A stretch of 64,000 bases of DNA, taken from assembly GCA_034440575.1 (NCBI GenBank), contig JAOTOL010001479.1:581001-645000 (forward strand), in the 5' to 3' direction. Origin of the DNA: Imbricaverruca yamaguchii (Eukaryota > Arthropoda > Thecostraca > Neoverrucidae). This document shows, one piece after another, positions 50,401-55,223 of this stretch; within the stretch, counting starts at the first letter, position 1, and each line of letters starts with the position of its first letter. The notes under the pieces were generated by a model that was not told where the DNA came from, searched no databases, and worked only from the letters and a program-made list of their open reading frames with translations. Both the position numbers and the translations under genes were made by a program.

Positions 50401-53400
50401 CCATCCTCCTGGCGGCTCTGCCAGGAACACCGTGGTGCCGTGCCTGCCACGGGGGTGCCGTGACCTGCCACGGCGGGGGTGGCCGTGGTTGTCAAGCGGC
50501 CGTGGTCGGTGTCGTCTACCATCCTCCTGGCGGCTCTGCCAGGAACACCGTGGCTGCCGTGACCTGCCACGGCGGGGGCCGGCCGTGGTCGGTGTCGTCT
50601 ACCATCCTCCTGGCGGCTCTGCCAGGAACACCGTGGCTGCCGTGACCTGCCACGGCGGGGGTCGGCCGTGGTCGGTGTCGTCTACCATCCTCCTGGCGGC
50701 TCTGCCAGGAACACCGTGGCTGCCGTGACCTGCCACGGCGGGGGCCGGCCGTGGTCGGTGTCTCCTAACGTTCCTCTGGTGGCTGTCACCAAAGCGGTGA
50801 AGGAGCTGCAAGAACAGCAATACTCCGTAACAGGAGCATAAACATTGTCATCCAACAGGTAGCCGAAGTCCGGTGCTACGAAGAAGCTTTTTTCGAGCTT
50901 GGCTTGGTCCAACTAATCAGTAAACAGACATCTGCTGTAGGAGGATATAAGGATGTAACTTGCTCATAGTATTGAAGCATGCTGACGGATTGTTCCTAGG
51001 CCAACAAAAAACAAACATCCAAACATACAAACAAACAACGGAGCAAGTAAACGACAGGAAGGCAAGGTGAAGCGAATCTACTCACGACAAAGTAACGTGA
51101 AATGAAACACAGATATATAAATCACTATCTCGAAATCGACAGATGTCATAAAACAGCTACAGCCGGAAACGGGCTATTCCGCATATGGCAACTGAGTAAC
51201 CTCGTGGTACGGACTACGTGGGAGATGAAAGGAGACCTTGGCTGGGTCGTTGTCGATCCAGCCGCCAATTGGTACATTACTCTTGCTAGGCGATGACCAG
51301 AAGCTGCGGAACAATTCATCTTGCGCAGAATCATAATACGGATTGAAATATGCCTTTACCAACGACCTCACTGGCCTGCAAAGCAAAAAAAATATTTAGC
51401 GATATCCGAAAACCTATGGCAGTGTAAACGCTTTCGTCCGTGAGAATTGCCACCCTCGGTAGATAAAGTTTTCCGTTGAGATCTTCAGGCGGCTTCCGGA
51501 ACACCAATCAAGTGAAGACTCACATCCGCAGACTGCTGACAGATTAATGATAGAGCAATAGGTCGCACACCCGACTAAGAGTATTATCTTTCTCGGGTGT
51601 GCCGCTTACGAATTAAAAACTTAGATTAGGCCAAATCAGGACAAGTTAGGTTAGTGTGGGTTAGGCTAGGCTCTCGTTTTCATGCTGGTCTTCCCCTACA
51701 TCACGACAAAATTATATCTGAGCTTTCAACATGTCTGGAAATGCACCGAAAGTCGTGCATTTCAAATCACAAAACCAAGCGAAGGAAAAAATAGCATGTC
51801 TCAATTTTGCGGTTTTTTGTTCACTTCCGTCTGAGCCAACGTGTTGATGTCTTCAGTTTCATTACTTTGTGATTGCTTACATAGATTTAACTCTAATACT
51901 GGTCTAAAGATTTGTCGACAGTGTTTCGTCTTCATGTTGCCGCTGCATGTGAAATCGCAAATAGAGAATTGGGTGAATGCTGAAATCCATCCATTGGGTG
52001 AATCCATATGCTTAAAAAAGTTAATGCAAGCTTTCGACATCGATAAAAAAATGCAATCAAATAGGCATTGAAGTTGTAGGTAGCTGAGCTGAATCACCAT
52101 TGCGTCATTACAGTCGCAAAACAACATGCTTACGTCCAAACAATTTAATTCCACCATATGCCAATATAATCTCCTAATCATGACAATACAAGTATCAGCA
52201 CACAATAAAGCCCGAGTCGGGAGTCACTCCCTCTTCAAACTGTCACCAGACTCGACTTTTGTGAAGAAAGAATTATAACACTTCAAGATGAACTACTCTC
52301 CAAGGATGAAAACGTCTGATCTGACTGAGTACCGTGTGGATACTTCCTTTCTTAAACCAACGATGACCAATACTTGTTTAGTTTTTTTTTGTCTACTTCT
52401 TTCTGTGTTTTTTTTTTGCCATGGAAATGCCCAGATCACCAAAGCTACCAGTGCAAAACACACAACTGTAGCCATCCAAGATTGCCAGCCATGTAAGGAG
52501 CCATGAACTTGGTACACACTGCCTTACACACGCGACAGAACACCCAGTCAGGCAGAGCGTGGGTCTTTGATTTTTCCTCAAACAGCGTCGATTAGAATTA
52601 TTGGTACTGCCACATAGCACGCAGTTCGCTTCATCCCATTCAATTACACAAATTCTGGATGTCACTTAGTTATTTGGCCTCCAAAGCACCTCCACCAGTC
52701 GTGGATCATTTGTGCCAATGGCTTTTGTTCTAGTACTTCAATGTCAAATGGAAACTATTTCATGAGTTTGAGATGCACCTACTCCCTGCATCAGTTCAAA
52801 GGTCGATGCCATTTCGCGTCTGGGGCTGCGGTTTCCAAATCAATCTAAATCGATGCAATAGTCAGCTCGCGTGCGAACAGTTCAGTTTGGGTTTCTCGGA
52901 GCACACCGACATACATTACAGTATCACAAAGTTTCGGTCACGGTTCATGACCACACCCAGCTCGCCCTGCAGTATCCATCGGATACAACAGCGATAATGT
53001 ATCCCGGAGACCAATGACAAAGTGCACGTGTCTGAAAGAGTGTTACAGTCAATCGTTGGCAAGCTTTGTGTGGTGACGTGACAAATAGCCGTCCCAGAAA
53101 TGTTAAACAAATTGGTAGGTTCTCTGTGTTTCGTTGTGTGCAAAAAAGGATACTGAGTATGTGGCAAAACGAGAAGAGGAGGAACCAGATCCGTGACTGT
53201 CAGAACGGGCGATTGCATTGTTACGGGCGTACTCACGGCGTAGTTCCGGCGGACCCGAGAGCCTCGTGTCTGGTTCCGTTTCCGGTGTAGTTGCTGCAAG
53301 GTGGCCCGGCGGCCTGCAGCTCGACAGCGCCGTCCAGCTGCCACGAGCCCAGCTGCGGCACCGAGCCCACCACGCAGGCCGTCTCGCCCAACGCCAGGTC

Positions 53401-53442
53401 GCAGACCACGCAGAACTCCCAGGCCCGACAGGGCACCGCCAT
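9911..53442 (-). CDS. GPCPD1: Glycerophosphocholine phosphodiesterase GPCPD1-like (CBM20 + GDPD), complete 11-exon gene
   Basis: The family hydrolyses glycerophosphocholine to glycerol-3-phosphate and choline in the cytosol. Exons join as 53442-53237, 43540-43389, 32562-32408, 28547-28413, 24377-24267, 21858-21699, 21278-21146, 20499-20265, 15421-15266, 10949-10683 and 10285-9911. Junctions are GT-AG, phases match throughout, and the sum is 2085 nt (694 aa; vertebrate GPCPD1 is about 670). Residues about 5-115 form a CBM20 domain (GSVPQLGSW; later DVEYRY and WETEMAPR). The GDPD domain runs from about 337 to 610 with the expected catalytic residues: GHRGAG (H341, R342), EFD (E378, D380), YHD (H393), NIEIKW (E473, K475) and FCWGDD (W599). 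The C-terminus is an acidic run of Asp. The start is the ATG about ten residues before the CBM20 core, as in the family. An ATTAAA at 9239-9244 (minus strand) is a possible poly(A) signal. Exon calls come from remembered family similarity and splice phase, not transcripts. Confidence 0.93.
10683..10949 (-). CDS. GPCPD1: GPCPD1 coding exon 10
   Basis: Residues 482-570, 89 codons. FSCFNPDICTMLRLKQNRYP and VLFLSQG match FSSFDADICTMVRQKQNKYP and ILFLTQG of vertebrate GPCPD1. The acceptor is ttgccgacag and the donor GTGAGC. Confidence 0.94.
11440..14260 (+). pseudogene. Broken copy of a multi-copy arthropod protein family, split by a LINE
   Basis: Frameshifted remains of a large uncharacterised protein that I recognise as a repetitive family in arthropod genomes; its biochemical role is unknown. 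Matching pieces in order: LYHQYESLKNGR and NMTNEEDKVFLKAQ (11470-11680), KTPLIVHWVGKLI and DRLPVLAS (12130-12230), KLPNGSSANMARTVVQALED (12250-12310), FEVQLFKHFQ (13480), LGGNQTGNARFRAPRPMHLA (13690-13745), ARWMSKIICSSKMWM with LTANEERRLWEMYLSTVRI (13740-13865), and KFSSHLWYLTEMMGLSLL (13970-14025). Stops and frameshifts separate the pieces, so it is dead. The CR1-like LINE at 12458-13475 sits inside it. It lies antisense in GPCPD1 intron 9. Family assignment is from memory of the conserved motifs. Confidence 0.72.
12458..13475 (+). mobile_element. 5'-truncated CR1-like LINE, reverse transcriptase C-terminal half
   Basis: A frame open from 12385 to 13377 carries QGSVLGPLLFIIFVSNI (RT motif B), KFADDLK (motif C, FADD instead of YADD), LGVILN, and the YVRPHLEYCIQAWSP and HWNQLPENIV motifs of the RT C-terminal region of CR1/Rex-like LINEs. 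The 5' edge is abrupt near 12458. The 3' end has two tttatgtc units near 13450-13475, the kind of short terminal repeat seen on CR1 elements. About 300 codons remain open, so this is a fairly young insertion. It interrupts an older pseudogene. CR1 elements often lack target-site duplications, and none is evident. Confidence 0.85.
14376..14430. repeat. (AT)n microsatellite
   Basis: About 27 AT dinucleotides in GPCPD1 intron 9, just after the split pseudogene. Confidence 0.95.
15266..15421 (-). CDS. GPCPD1: GPCPD1 coding exon 9
   Basis: Residues 430-481, 52 codons. ENDSQEDNQPFPALQ is followed by HVGFNIEIKW, matching the family's ENQPFPSL...VGFNIEIKW. E473 is the expected metal ligand. The acceptor is gacttacag and the donor GTATTT; both junctions are phase 0. 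Confidence 0.93.
15738..16455. repeat. Tandem duplication of a unit of about 360 bp
   Basis: Unit 1 (15738-16105) and unit 2 (16106-16455) share in order: cgccctggag, cacccctcc..tttttcgt, gccgacatacgccatt, gaaaatcg, cagcgccagaccacaaa, gatgcgctt, gcgacttgtttaatg, tatgcta and gtcatgt. They are diverged by many small indels. Unit 1 ends in three AGGTCA half-sites. No ORF is shared. Confidence 0.8.
17163..17345 (+). mobile_element. SINE family A, copy 1 (tRNA-derived, 183 bp, with TSD)
   Basis: The head resembles a Ser/Leu-type tRNA: gatggccgaaaggttaagg as box A region and ggttcgactc as box B. The tail ends cgtgaaccaaccaataaac with aaca repeats. A perfect 15-bp target-site duplication, attcaaaatatgtcg, flanks it at 17148-17162 and 17346-17360. 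It lies in GPCPD1 intron 8. Confidence 0.9.
18250..19497 (+). CDS. Peripherin/ROM1-like tetraspanin, intronless, nested in GPCPD1 intron 8
   Basis: A 415-aa tetraspanin. Membrane segments lie at about 23-47, 68-90, 104-132 and 311-335. The large extracellular loop carries CCG (169-171) followed by SQGYSDWF, then VPFSCCDP (267-273), C280 and GC (304-305). The CCG..G..DWF plus VPFSCC pattern is that of the RDS/peripherin-2 and ROM1 branch, whose known members shape photoreceptor disc membranes. The loop is longer than usual, with an Ala-rich stretch between the two Cys motifs and an NAT glycosylation site at 216. The tail is Ser/Asp-rich and ends in a run of eight Glu. It is a single exon, strongly GC-rich, and antisense to its host gene. 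Met1 has context gaacATG; Met13 is an alternative start. No AATAAA is obvious within 450 bp. Retrocopy origin is possible, but no poly(A) tract or TSD was seen. Confidence 0.9.
   Translation: MPGDVSRGCPPLMISERGRQCSSFILILLSLLLCQVGLALIGLSFYVRPYLQQHHLMTGRRVNSDLFPYGLIAASAATLVSSCLAVMSGVSARQRRRSGRRTAVTFGYFYLLVELVTACYLLALSIVFILEVAEFESAYQRGFTRAMWAYMSDRTTKEYLDGVQQDFACCGSQGYSDWFVVDWYPRDLYQSRYKAAASQRNQLAKKAFLSKDGYPNATELIESFSIGAYGTAAHSTQVAAAMDHEFASGDLVAALLHVKLGVAFAEVPFSCCDPTAATWCHQMYANYPWYNYEPAKRLSVYHVGCTYKVKAFMSSIVTMLVAVLLVTMGLKCLLMLQYRYVQTSMANALAAGRHLSPAVGYLMPLPADGGAIDGDSEQQPLLGSVDSTDTESDVTSVDNAETSEEEEEEEETSDP
20040..20264. repeat. Degenerate CTGCAG-rich repeats beside GPCPD1 exon 8 donor
   Basis: On the minus strand the exon end cagctgcag|gttagcac is followed in the intron by cagctgcag|ggtagcac, cagctgcag|gtgatggc and caaccacag|gctaacac. 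They are spaced irregularly by about 20-90 bp. They look like degraded copies of the exon/donor boundary. Confidence 0.55.
20265..20499 (-). CDS. GPCPD1: GPCPD1 coding exon 8 (GDPD E-D-H residues)
   Basis: Residues 351-429. RENTIASLKQAAQHGADFVE leads into FDIQLSKD and IYHD, the metal-binding E378/D380 and catalytic H393 region. The acceptor is gcctgcccag and the donor GTTAGC (phase 0). The intron just beyond the donor carries degenerate copies of the exon-end/donor sequence. Confidence 0.93.
21146..21278 (-). CDS. GPCPD1: GPCPD1 coding exon 7 (GDPD HR motif)
   Basis: Residues 307-350 plus part of codon 351. FSRYW is followed by LDVGHRGAG, which holds catalytic H341 and R342 of the GDPD domain. 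The acceptor is tgttccacag and the donor GTACGG (phase 2, somewhat weak). Confidence 0.92.
21699..21858 (-). CDS. GPCPD1: GPCPD1 coding exon 6
   Basis: Residues 254-306. GFSHILPKNLKRTNGVITIP aligns with the family's CLLSSTIAESGKSAGILTLP stretch just before the GDPD domain. The acceptor is gtgccggcag and the donor GTCAGT (phase 1). Confidence 0.88.
22000..24260. other. GPCPD1 intron 5 interior
   Basis: Contains a 229-codon minus-strand frame (22641-23330) and a shorter one at 22273-22545. Neither shows a motif that I recognise. No repeat family identified. Confidence 0.5.
24267..24377 (-). CDS. GPCPD1: GPCPD1 coding exon 5
   Basis: Residues 217-253, 37 codons. QQQEQFGREY matches the arthropod-type QQFGR.Y segment of the family. 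The acceptor is tttgctacag and the donor GTGAGT. A second acceptor, ttttccacag, 51 bp further upstream would add 17 in-frame codons. Confidence 0.83.
24545..24568. repeat. (TC)n microsatellite
   Basis: A short pyrimidine dinucleotide run near GPCPD1 exon 5, about 115 bp upstream of the alternative acceptor. Confidence 0.85.
25357..25524 (-). mobile_element. SINE family B, copy 4
   Basis: Minus-strand copy, more diverged, with box B gggttcgagtct and tail accaataaccaaccaac. The flanks tttgctgttggat and ctcgctgcaggat may be a decayed duplication. It lies in GPCPD1 intron 5. Confidence 0.78.
26165..27690 (-). pseudogene. Broken copy of a second multi-copy family of unknown function
   Basis: Minus-strand fragments in order from about 27260 down: LISRLKQWDL; VALDSSGSFGAHERRVPEYQ; INGDFKMVPFLMGLQGGRTK followed by FPCCMCL (about 26800-26960); LMPPLHIKVGIIKQFVKQLD and then LFPKLSETKVEAGVFGGP (26555-26700); then MSLTLHVLHAPTL near 26380. 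These match a transposon-like family frequent in arthropods and cnidarians (LLPPLHIKLGL.KQFVKAL, GDLKV...MGMQGG.TKF). I do not know its biochemical role. Frameshifts, stops and gaps make it non-functional. It lies in GPCPD1 intron 4 in the sense direction. Upstream acidic and Pro-rich pieces (27300-27690) may be its N-terminus. Confidence 0.7.
28413..28547 (-). CDS. GPCPD1: GPCPD1 coding exon 4
   Basis: Residues 172-216, 45 whole codons (YRLKVTPVDL...PIMEIA). This is the middle beta-rich region, with an acidic MEEDSSEMD stretch as in other members. The acceptor is tgttgtcgcag and the donor is GTGAGT; both junctions are phase 0. A 10-bp inverted repeat sits just upstream of the acceptor. Confidence 0.86.
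28555..28579. repeat. Inverted repeat at GPCPD1 exon 4 acceptor
   Basis: aacaggagat-gacac-atctcctgtt, 10-bp perfect arms, ends 8 bp upstream of the exon 4 3' splice site, within the expected polypyrimidine/branch region. aggagatgacacatc is also repeated directly here. Confidence 0.85.
29081..29205 (+). mobile_element. LINE 5' end / 5' UTR (copy 2, solitary)
   Basis: Direct copy of the 37239-37364 segment, cut off by a SINE that begins at about 29206. No LINE ORF follows, so it is either a solitary 5' piece or the LINE body was lost. Confidence 0.6.
29206..29371 (+). mobile_element. SINE family B, copy 1 (tRNA-derived)
   Basis: tRNA-like head gagtaatctaggggtaagtt with box B ggttcgagtc, then a tRNA-unrelated body and the tail gtgtcgtaaaaccaacaacc. 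It inserted at the end of the LINE 5' UTR copy. No duplication is evident. Confidence 0.8.
29885..29937 (-). mobile_element. Minimal stem-loop tail insertion (53 bp, TSD)
   Basis: The minus strand reads gggcgc...atgacc...gtcgatgtgccccta ending ccaataaccaacc. It is flanked by tgtctttgagcgtt at 29871-29884 and 29938-29951, a perfect 14-bp duplication. There is no tRNA head. Confidence 0.8.
30021..30083 (-). mobile_element. Minimal stem-loop tail insertion (63 bp, TSD)
   Basis: Same tail family (gacgctaaatgacc...gatgcgccctaaaact). It is flanked by ctagttgagactg (30008-30020) and ctagttcagactg (30084-30096), a 13-bp duplication with one difference. Confidence 0.78.
30100..31620 (-). mobile_element. 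Decayed Jockey-like LINE: reverse transcriptase plus RNase H
   Basis: Reading the minus strand from about 31620: FPTFWRESDAIPFPKP and GFRPISFNSCARKPVERMVI (RT N-terminal motifs, 31250-31400), AAYLDITAAFDRV (RT motif A, about 31100-31135), GMAQGNVL (motif B), SFFADDIAVW (motif C, 30830-30865), then RNase H pieces VFIDGSKH (about 30665), FSTYSAKAMAILAAI (about 30560) and VICLDSKVILQYIS (about 30490). Stops and frameshifts interrupt it, so it is inactive. It lies in GPCPD1 intron 3, sense to the gene. Its 3' end is not defined; two tiny SINE-tail insertions lie just beyond at 29885 and 30021. Confidence 0.8.
31759..31838. repeat. (TG)n/(TGCG)n microsatellite
   Basis: tgtgtatg units turn into gcgtgcgtgcgt units over about 80 bp. 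It is a Z-DNA-prone alternating purine-pyrimidine tract in GPCPD1 intron 3. Confidence 0.92.
31960..32207 (-). mobile_element. SINE family D (tRNA-derived)
   Basis: On the minus strand ggtagctcagttggttagaa (box A region) and gcagggttcgaattgc (box B region) form a tRNA-like head. The anticodon arm is enlarged, so this is not a functional tRNA gene. A GC-rich body follows, with ggcccgataaggccgggg. It ends 200 bp from GPCPD1 exon 3. Confidence 0.65.
32408..32562 (-). CDS. GPCPD1: GPCPD1 coding exon 3
   Basis: Residues 120-171, linking CBM20 to the middle domain. DEFGRITPARHIDRGWL matches the family's DGQFGIHNGVETLDSGWL segment. The acceptor is gtccgcccgcag (phase 1) and the donor is GTAAGC (phase 0). 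Confidence 0.88.
33805..34445 (-). mobile_element. Jockey-like LINE endonuclease-domain fragment
   Basis: The minus strand begins ILQWNCRA near 34440, the usual start of the LINE apurinic-type endonuclease, followed by NLQETKL. After an interrupted stretch it continues GGVLLAVHQSIP, CSIYLEL and PVILLGDLNAHHTLWGS near 33830-34075; GDLNAHH is the catalytic D-x-N signature. A short SINE tail (34111-34152) is inserted in the middle. GPCPD1 exon 3 separates it from the RT-bearing LINE at 30-31.6 kb, so the two are separate insertions. Confidence 0.78.
34111..34152 (-). mobile_element. Stem-loop tail fragment
   Basis: Minus strand acacaatgaccctggcagtc followed by gacgcgcccctaaac. It is inserted in the LINE endonuclease fragment. 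No clear duplication was seen. Confidence 0.6.
34770..34960. repeat. Dispersed repeat with DR4-type AGGTCA sites, copy 1
   Basis: Contains AGGTCA-aaga-GGGTCA (34868-34883) and AGGTCA-agtg-AGGTCA (34896-34911), then cacctccaaaaagttcaacc. A second copy lies at 55665-55755 on the other strand, and a more distant relative ends each 360-bp unit at 15.7-16.5 kb. Confidence 0.65.
35601..35629 (-). mobile_element. Ultra-short tail insertion (29 bp, TSD)
   Basis: Only the last 29 bp of the tail (gcgcccctaaacccaaataa then ccaacca) are present. It is flanked by a perfect 14-bp duplication, gtgtcgtcgtatat, at 35587-35600 and 35630-35643. Confidence 0.8.
35690..36900 (-). mobile_element. Jockey-like LINE ORF1 (gag-like, CCHC zinc knuckles)
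   Basis: Minus-strand reading gives MRCFRCRCYGHTTQHYRG, CGSCGKCEHTDGKC, then PHTVYDGSCPAHLKEI and LSFQRARQIY. This is the CCHC zinc-knuckle block and trailing helix of Jockey-clade ORF1 proteins (nucleic-acid chaperone, RNP formation). One knuckle Cys of the first finger remains and spacing is kept, but frameshifts occur on both sides. It is downstream of the element's 5' end at 37239-37364 and in the same orientation as the endonuclease fragment at 33.8-34.4 kb, so they may be one element expanded by later insertions at 34.5-35.6 kb. Confidence 0.75.
37239..37364 (-). mobile_element. LINE 5' end / 5' UTR (copy 1)
   Basis: On the minus strand this begins with catcagctgagtttc and contains gcgcccccTCagcccgtccc and cgacgggggagcaaca. 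A second copy of about 125 bp occurs at 29081-29205. It lies just upstream of the LINE ORF1 on the same strand, so it is probably the 5' UTR and internal promoter of that Jockey-like family. Confidence 0.6.
37370..39060. other. GPCPD1 intron 2 segment, nothing recognised
   Basis: Mixed-composition intronic sequence. Overlapping short ORFs on both strands, no motif. Confidence 0.5.
39068..39229 (+). mobile_element. SINE family B, copy 2
   Basis: Same head (gagtagtctacgggtaagtt, box B ggttcgagcc) and tail (gtgtcgtaaaaccaatagcc) as the other B copies. It lies in GPCPD1 intron 2. Confidence 0.82.
40111..40275 (-). mobile_element. SINE family B, copy 3 (with imperfect TSD)
   Basis: Minus-strand copy with box B ggttcgagtct and tail gtaaaaccaataactagcc. 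It is flanked by ctattccttttgt (40098-40110) and ctattccttgtgt (40276-40288), a 13-bp duplication with two differences. Confidence 0.85.
40991..41050 (-). mobile_element. Stem-loop tail insertion
   Basis: Minus strand gggcactgcatgacttctgc then agtcgatacgcccctgag with an accaaccaacc end. Possible decayed duplication cgcctgacgt / tgcctgtcgt. Confidence 0.6.
41294..41346 (-). mobile_element. Minimal stem-loop tail insertion (53 bp, TSD)
   Basis: Minus strand gagcgcaatatgaccacagc then agtcggcacgccctaaag. It is flanked by ttgtgatgagttt (41281-41293) and ttgtaatgagttt (41347-41359). Confidence 0.75.
41360..43080. other. GPCPD1 intron 2 segment before the exon 2 minisatellite
   Basis: No gene or repeat family recognised. 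Confidence 0.5.
43081..43388. repeat. Minisatellite built from the GPCPD1 exon 2 end and its splice donor
   Basis: Seven tandem units with alternating spacing of 46 and 38-40 bp (acgt(a/g)ccgg at 43081, 43127, 43165, 43211, 43251, 43297, 43337 and 43383). Each unit repeats the last codons of exon 2 (gagaccgagat and gcgccacgc on the minus strand) and the exon/donor boundary ccg|gtacgt. Five boundaries, including the real one, keep GTACGT; three read GCACGT and lack the GT. Confidence 0.9.
43389..43540 (-). CDS. GPCPD1: GPCPD1 coding exon 2 (C-half of CBM20)
   Basis: Residues 69-119. SVSKVTVTL and DVEYRYCVCVVL are followed by WETEMAPRKV, which matches the family's YRYF...KWETHLQPR pattern. The acceptor is ctgccgacag (phase 2) and the donor is GTACGT at 43388-43383 (phase 1). 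The upstream frame is also open through WSAD, so the exact 5' edge is less sure than the 3' edge. The donor abuts a minisatellite made of copies of this exon end. Confidence 0.85.
43541..47545. other. GPCPD1 intron 1, distal part
   Basis: Apart from a (CA) tract near 44160 and the tail insertion at 45311, nothing recognisable was found. Short minus-strand frames near 43971-44177 and 46945-47283 have no known motif. Confidence 0.5.
45311..45364 (-). mobile_element. Minimal stem-loop tail insertion (54 bp)
   Basis: Minus strand gggcgctaaatgaccaacca then tggtcgatgcgccctaaaac, the clearest stem-loop in the set. The flanks tggactagactagtg and tggtctagactgggt look like a decayed 15-bp duplication. 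Confidence 0.68.
47562..47741 (+). mobile_element. SINE family A, copy 2 (180 bp, with TSD)
   Basis: Near-identical to the copy at 17163 (a few substitutions, for example gtcgagtgg for gccgaaagg). It is flanked by a perfect 12-bp duplication, acacttatcgtc, at 47550-47561 and 47742-47753. The high identity between copies and clean duplications suggest recent activity. It lies in GPCPD1 intron 1. Confidence 0.9.
48631..48895. repeat. Minisatellite, 50-51 bp unit, about 5 copies
   Basis: The unit contains cacccagccgtctggtgccg then cgggtggctggaccgggg. Starts are at 48631, 48681, 48731, 48782, 48833 and 48883. Units alternate between cgtcgcaccc and cggtggcaccc starts. It is in GPCPD1 intron 1. 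Long ORFs here reflect the repeat. Confidence 0.9.
50275..50768. repeat. Minisatellite, 83-bp unit, about 6 copies
   Basis: gtgacctgccacggcggggg recurs at 50275, 50358, 50460, 50559, 50642 and 50725. The unit continues with ggccggccgtgg and ctcctggcggctctgccagg. One unit near 50440 is shortened. An isolated start of the unit sits at 49452-49481, about 800 bp away. It is in GPCPD1 intron 1. Confidence 0.9.
50770..53230. other. GPCPD1 intron 1, proximal part
   Basis: Mostly unrecognised. A plus frame near 52363-52506 begins with a hydrophobic leader. Minus frames at 51801-52205 and 52393-52665 are Cys-containing but unassigned. Confidence 0.45.
53237..53442 (-). CDS. GPCPD1: GPCPD1 coding exon 1 (start codon, N-half of CBM20)
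   Basis: Residues 1-68. The start codon is at 53442-53440 (MAVPCRAWEF). It is followed by a CBM20-like strand with GSVPQLGSW, the motif that corresponds to the GSCDALGNW type of other members. The donor GTGAGT lies at 53236-53231 and the exon ends in phase 2. The reading frame stays open upstream of the ATG to a candidate acceptor near 53510, so a short 5' UTR or an upstream exon is possible. Confidence 0.85.
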
Positions 53443-53509
53443 GGCCGCGGGCAGCGTGCTGAGCCGCGCTCGGGTTCTGGGGTCGGCCGGCGTGCCGCCT
53501 GTGGCGAAC

Positions 53510-53930
53510 CAACAGGTGTCAGGTGGCAGAGAAACAGGTGCCAGGTGGCAGAGCAACAGGTGTCAGGTGGCAGAGCAACAGGTGGGAGGTGGCAGAACAA
53601 CAGGTGTGAGATGGTGGAGCAACATGTGGCAGGTGGCAGAGCAACAGGTGGCAGGTGGTAGAGTAACAGGTGTCAGGTGGTGGAGCAACATGTGGCAGGT
53701 GGTGGAGCAACAGGTGTCAGGTGGCAGAGCAACAGGTCGGAGGTGGCAGAACAACAGGTGACAGGTGGCAGAGCAACAGGTGACAGGTGGTGGAGCAACA
53801 GATACCAGGTGGCGGACCAGCAGGTGTCAGGTGGCGGACCAACATGTGCCAGGTGGCGAGCCAACAGGCGTCAGTTGGCGGACCAACAGATGACAGGTGA
53901 CACACCAACAGGTGTCAGGTGGAGGGTGTC
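53510..53930. repeat. Minisatellite, about 22-bp unit, next to GPCPD1 exon 1
   Basis: About 19 units of the type aacaggtgtcaggtggcaga, with variants such as catgtggcaggtggtgg. The array begins roughly 70 bp upstream of the GPCPD1 start codon. It contains 27 CAGGTG hexamers. It lies in the 5' UTR, promoter or first-intron edge of the gene. Confidence 0.92.
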
Positions 53931-55057
53931 AGCCGCGGTCAAACACCCGTCGCCAGTTACCTGCCCGTGCGTCGGTCACGGCTCGACTGCTGAACAGATA
54001 GCCGACGTGTTCCGCGAAGTGTGTGATTATATATGCGACATAGCATCGCCACCCGTAGCTGATTCCTCGCGGCTGCACTTTGAACCTGAACTTTTGCACC
54101 CACCTCGTCTGATGCTTGATATGAACCTTGACGGGCGATGCTGGTCGTCGAGTTGATACCGCACGGGATGCGCGTATGCAATCGGCACTGACATTATGCT
54201 GGCATTTATTTTACTCCAATATTTTCAAGTCATCCGCGGGAACGTTTGTCAACGAGATTATACCAACAGTTGTCAAAGTCTATACACACACGCAAAGCAC
54301 ATGAAGCAACTCGAATGCGCTTAAAGAGAAGTATGAGTAAGATGGTCGGCACGTGATCCAAACGGAAAAGTTGGCTTGCTTTGGTGCCGTTTTGTGCACC
54401 GCGGCCGTGCGATTATGAGGGAGCATAGGTCTCTCGCATGGTTCTGGTGGGCCAGGTGCAGCGATAGTCATAAAGACGCACGTCCCCCTGCACTTGCTGT
54501 GTTTGCTCACGTTGAGTTGTCACCTTCGGGCCCAGGTTCGCGTTTTCCGTCGTTCGGATTTGACAATGCCCAGTTGTTGTCAATATTCCGAAAAGACGAA
54601 ATGCCGGTGGTCAAGTAAATTTTTTTCGTCAGCACGCGAATAGTCGATACACGAATAGTCAGTGCACCAAATTCCCTTCGTCAGTACACGAATAATTAGT
54701 CATTCGATCAAGACGTGCGTGGGATCAAGACTCAGTGGGATATTTTTTTAACACCTCAGCACAACACGCAAGTGCGCCGCAGACCAGCGTAAAATAATTG
54801 ACGATGTGACCTGGAAATTCACAGTTAATGGACTTGTCCTATTTCATCCTTGTCTTAGGTTTTTACGAGTTTGCCACATGATGTATGATGTATGGCAGCA
54901 TACGACTGCGAAATATTGTAAAATGCATCTGACTGAAGTGAAAGTCATTCCGCTTTTTTTCATCCTTAAGGCGATCCTTTATTTTCTTCCAATCTTTCAC
55001 TATTCCGAAGCAACTTCTTTCTTCATCCACACAGTTAATGGTGAAGTAATTTTAGGA
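53931..55057. other. Region upstream of GPCPD1
   Basis: Should contain or border the GPCPD1 promoter. No TATA or CpG-rich block stands out. Small cgaatagtca-like words recur at 54640-54700. Confidence 0.4.
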
Positions 55058-55223
55058 CACTGCCGCAGACTATCGCCCTCCCTGCTGGGGTGAGAGGCAG
55101 GCTACGACATATGGCCTCAGCTGCTGAATAAGTCGCAAGGCCCCGCCGCAGACTGACGCCATCCCTGGCGGGGTGAGAAGCAGGCGACGACATATGGGCT
55201 CAGCTGCTTAGTATGTCGTAAAG
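55058..55223. repeat. 83-bp tandem duplication
   Basis: Two adjacent units (55058-55140 and 55141-55223) share gccgcagact, ggggtgaga, gcaggc, acgacatatgg and ctcagctgct, with about 80 percent identity by eye. Confidence 0.8.

Noticed and set aside
50094..50912. Repetitive ORFs on both strands
   Set aside because: By-products of the 83-bp minisatellite.
51801..52205. 134-codon Cys-containing minus-strand ORF
   Set aside because: No motif recognised; AT-rich context and no splice evidence.
52288..52506. Short ORF with signal-peptide-like leader (TCLVFFCLLLSVFFF)
   Set aside because: The hydrophobic stretch is encoded by T-runs; no family recognised, no acceptor or donor support.
53218..53908. 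Overlapping Cys/His or Gln/Arg-rich ORFs beside GPCPD1 exon 1
   Set aside because: By-products of the 22-bp minisatellite; only the frame starting at 53442 on the minus strand matches a protein family.
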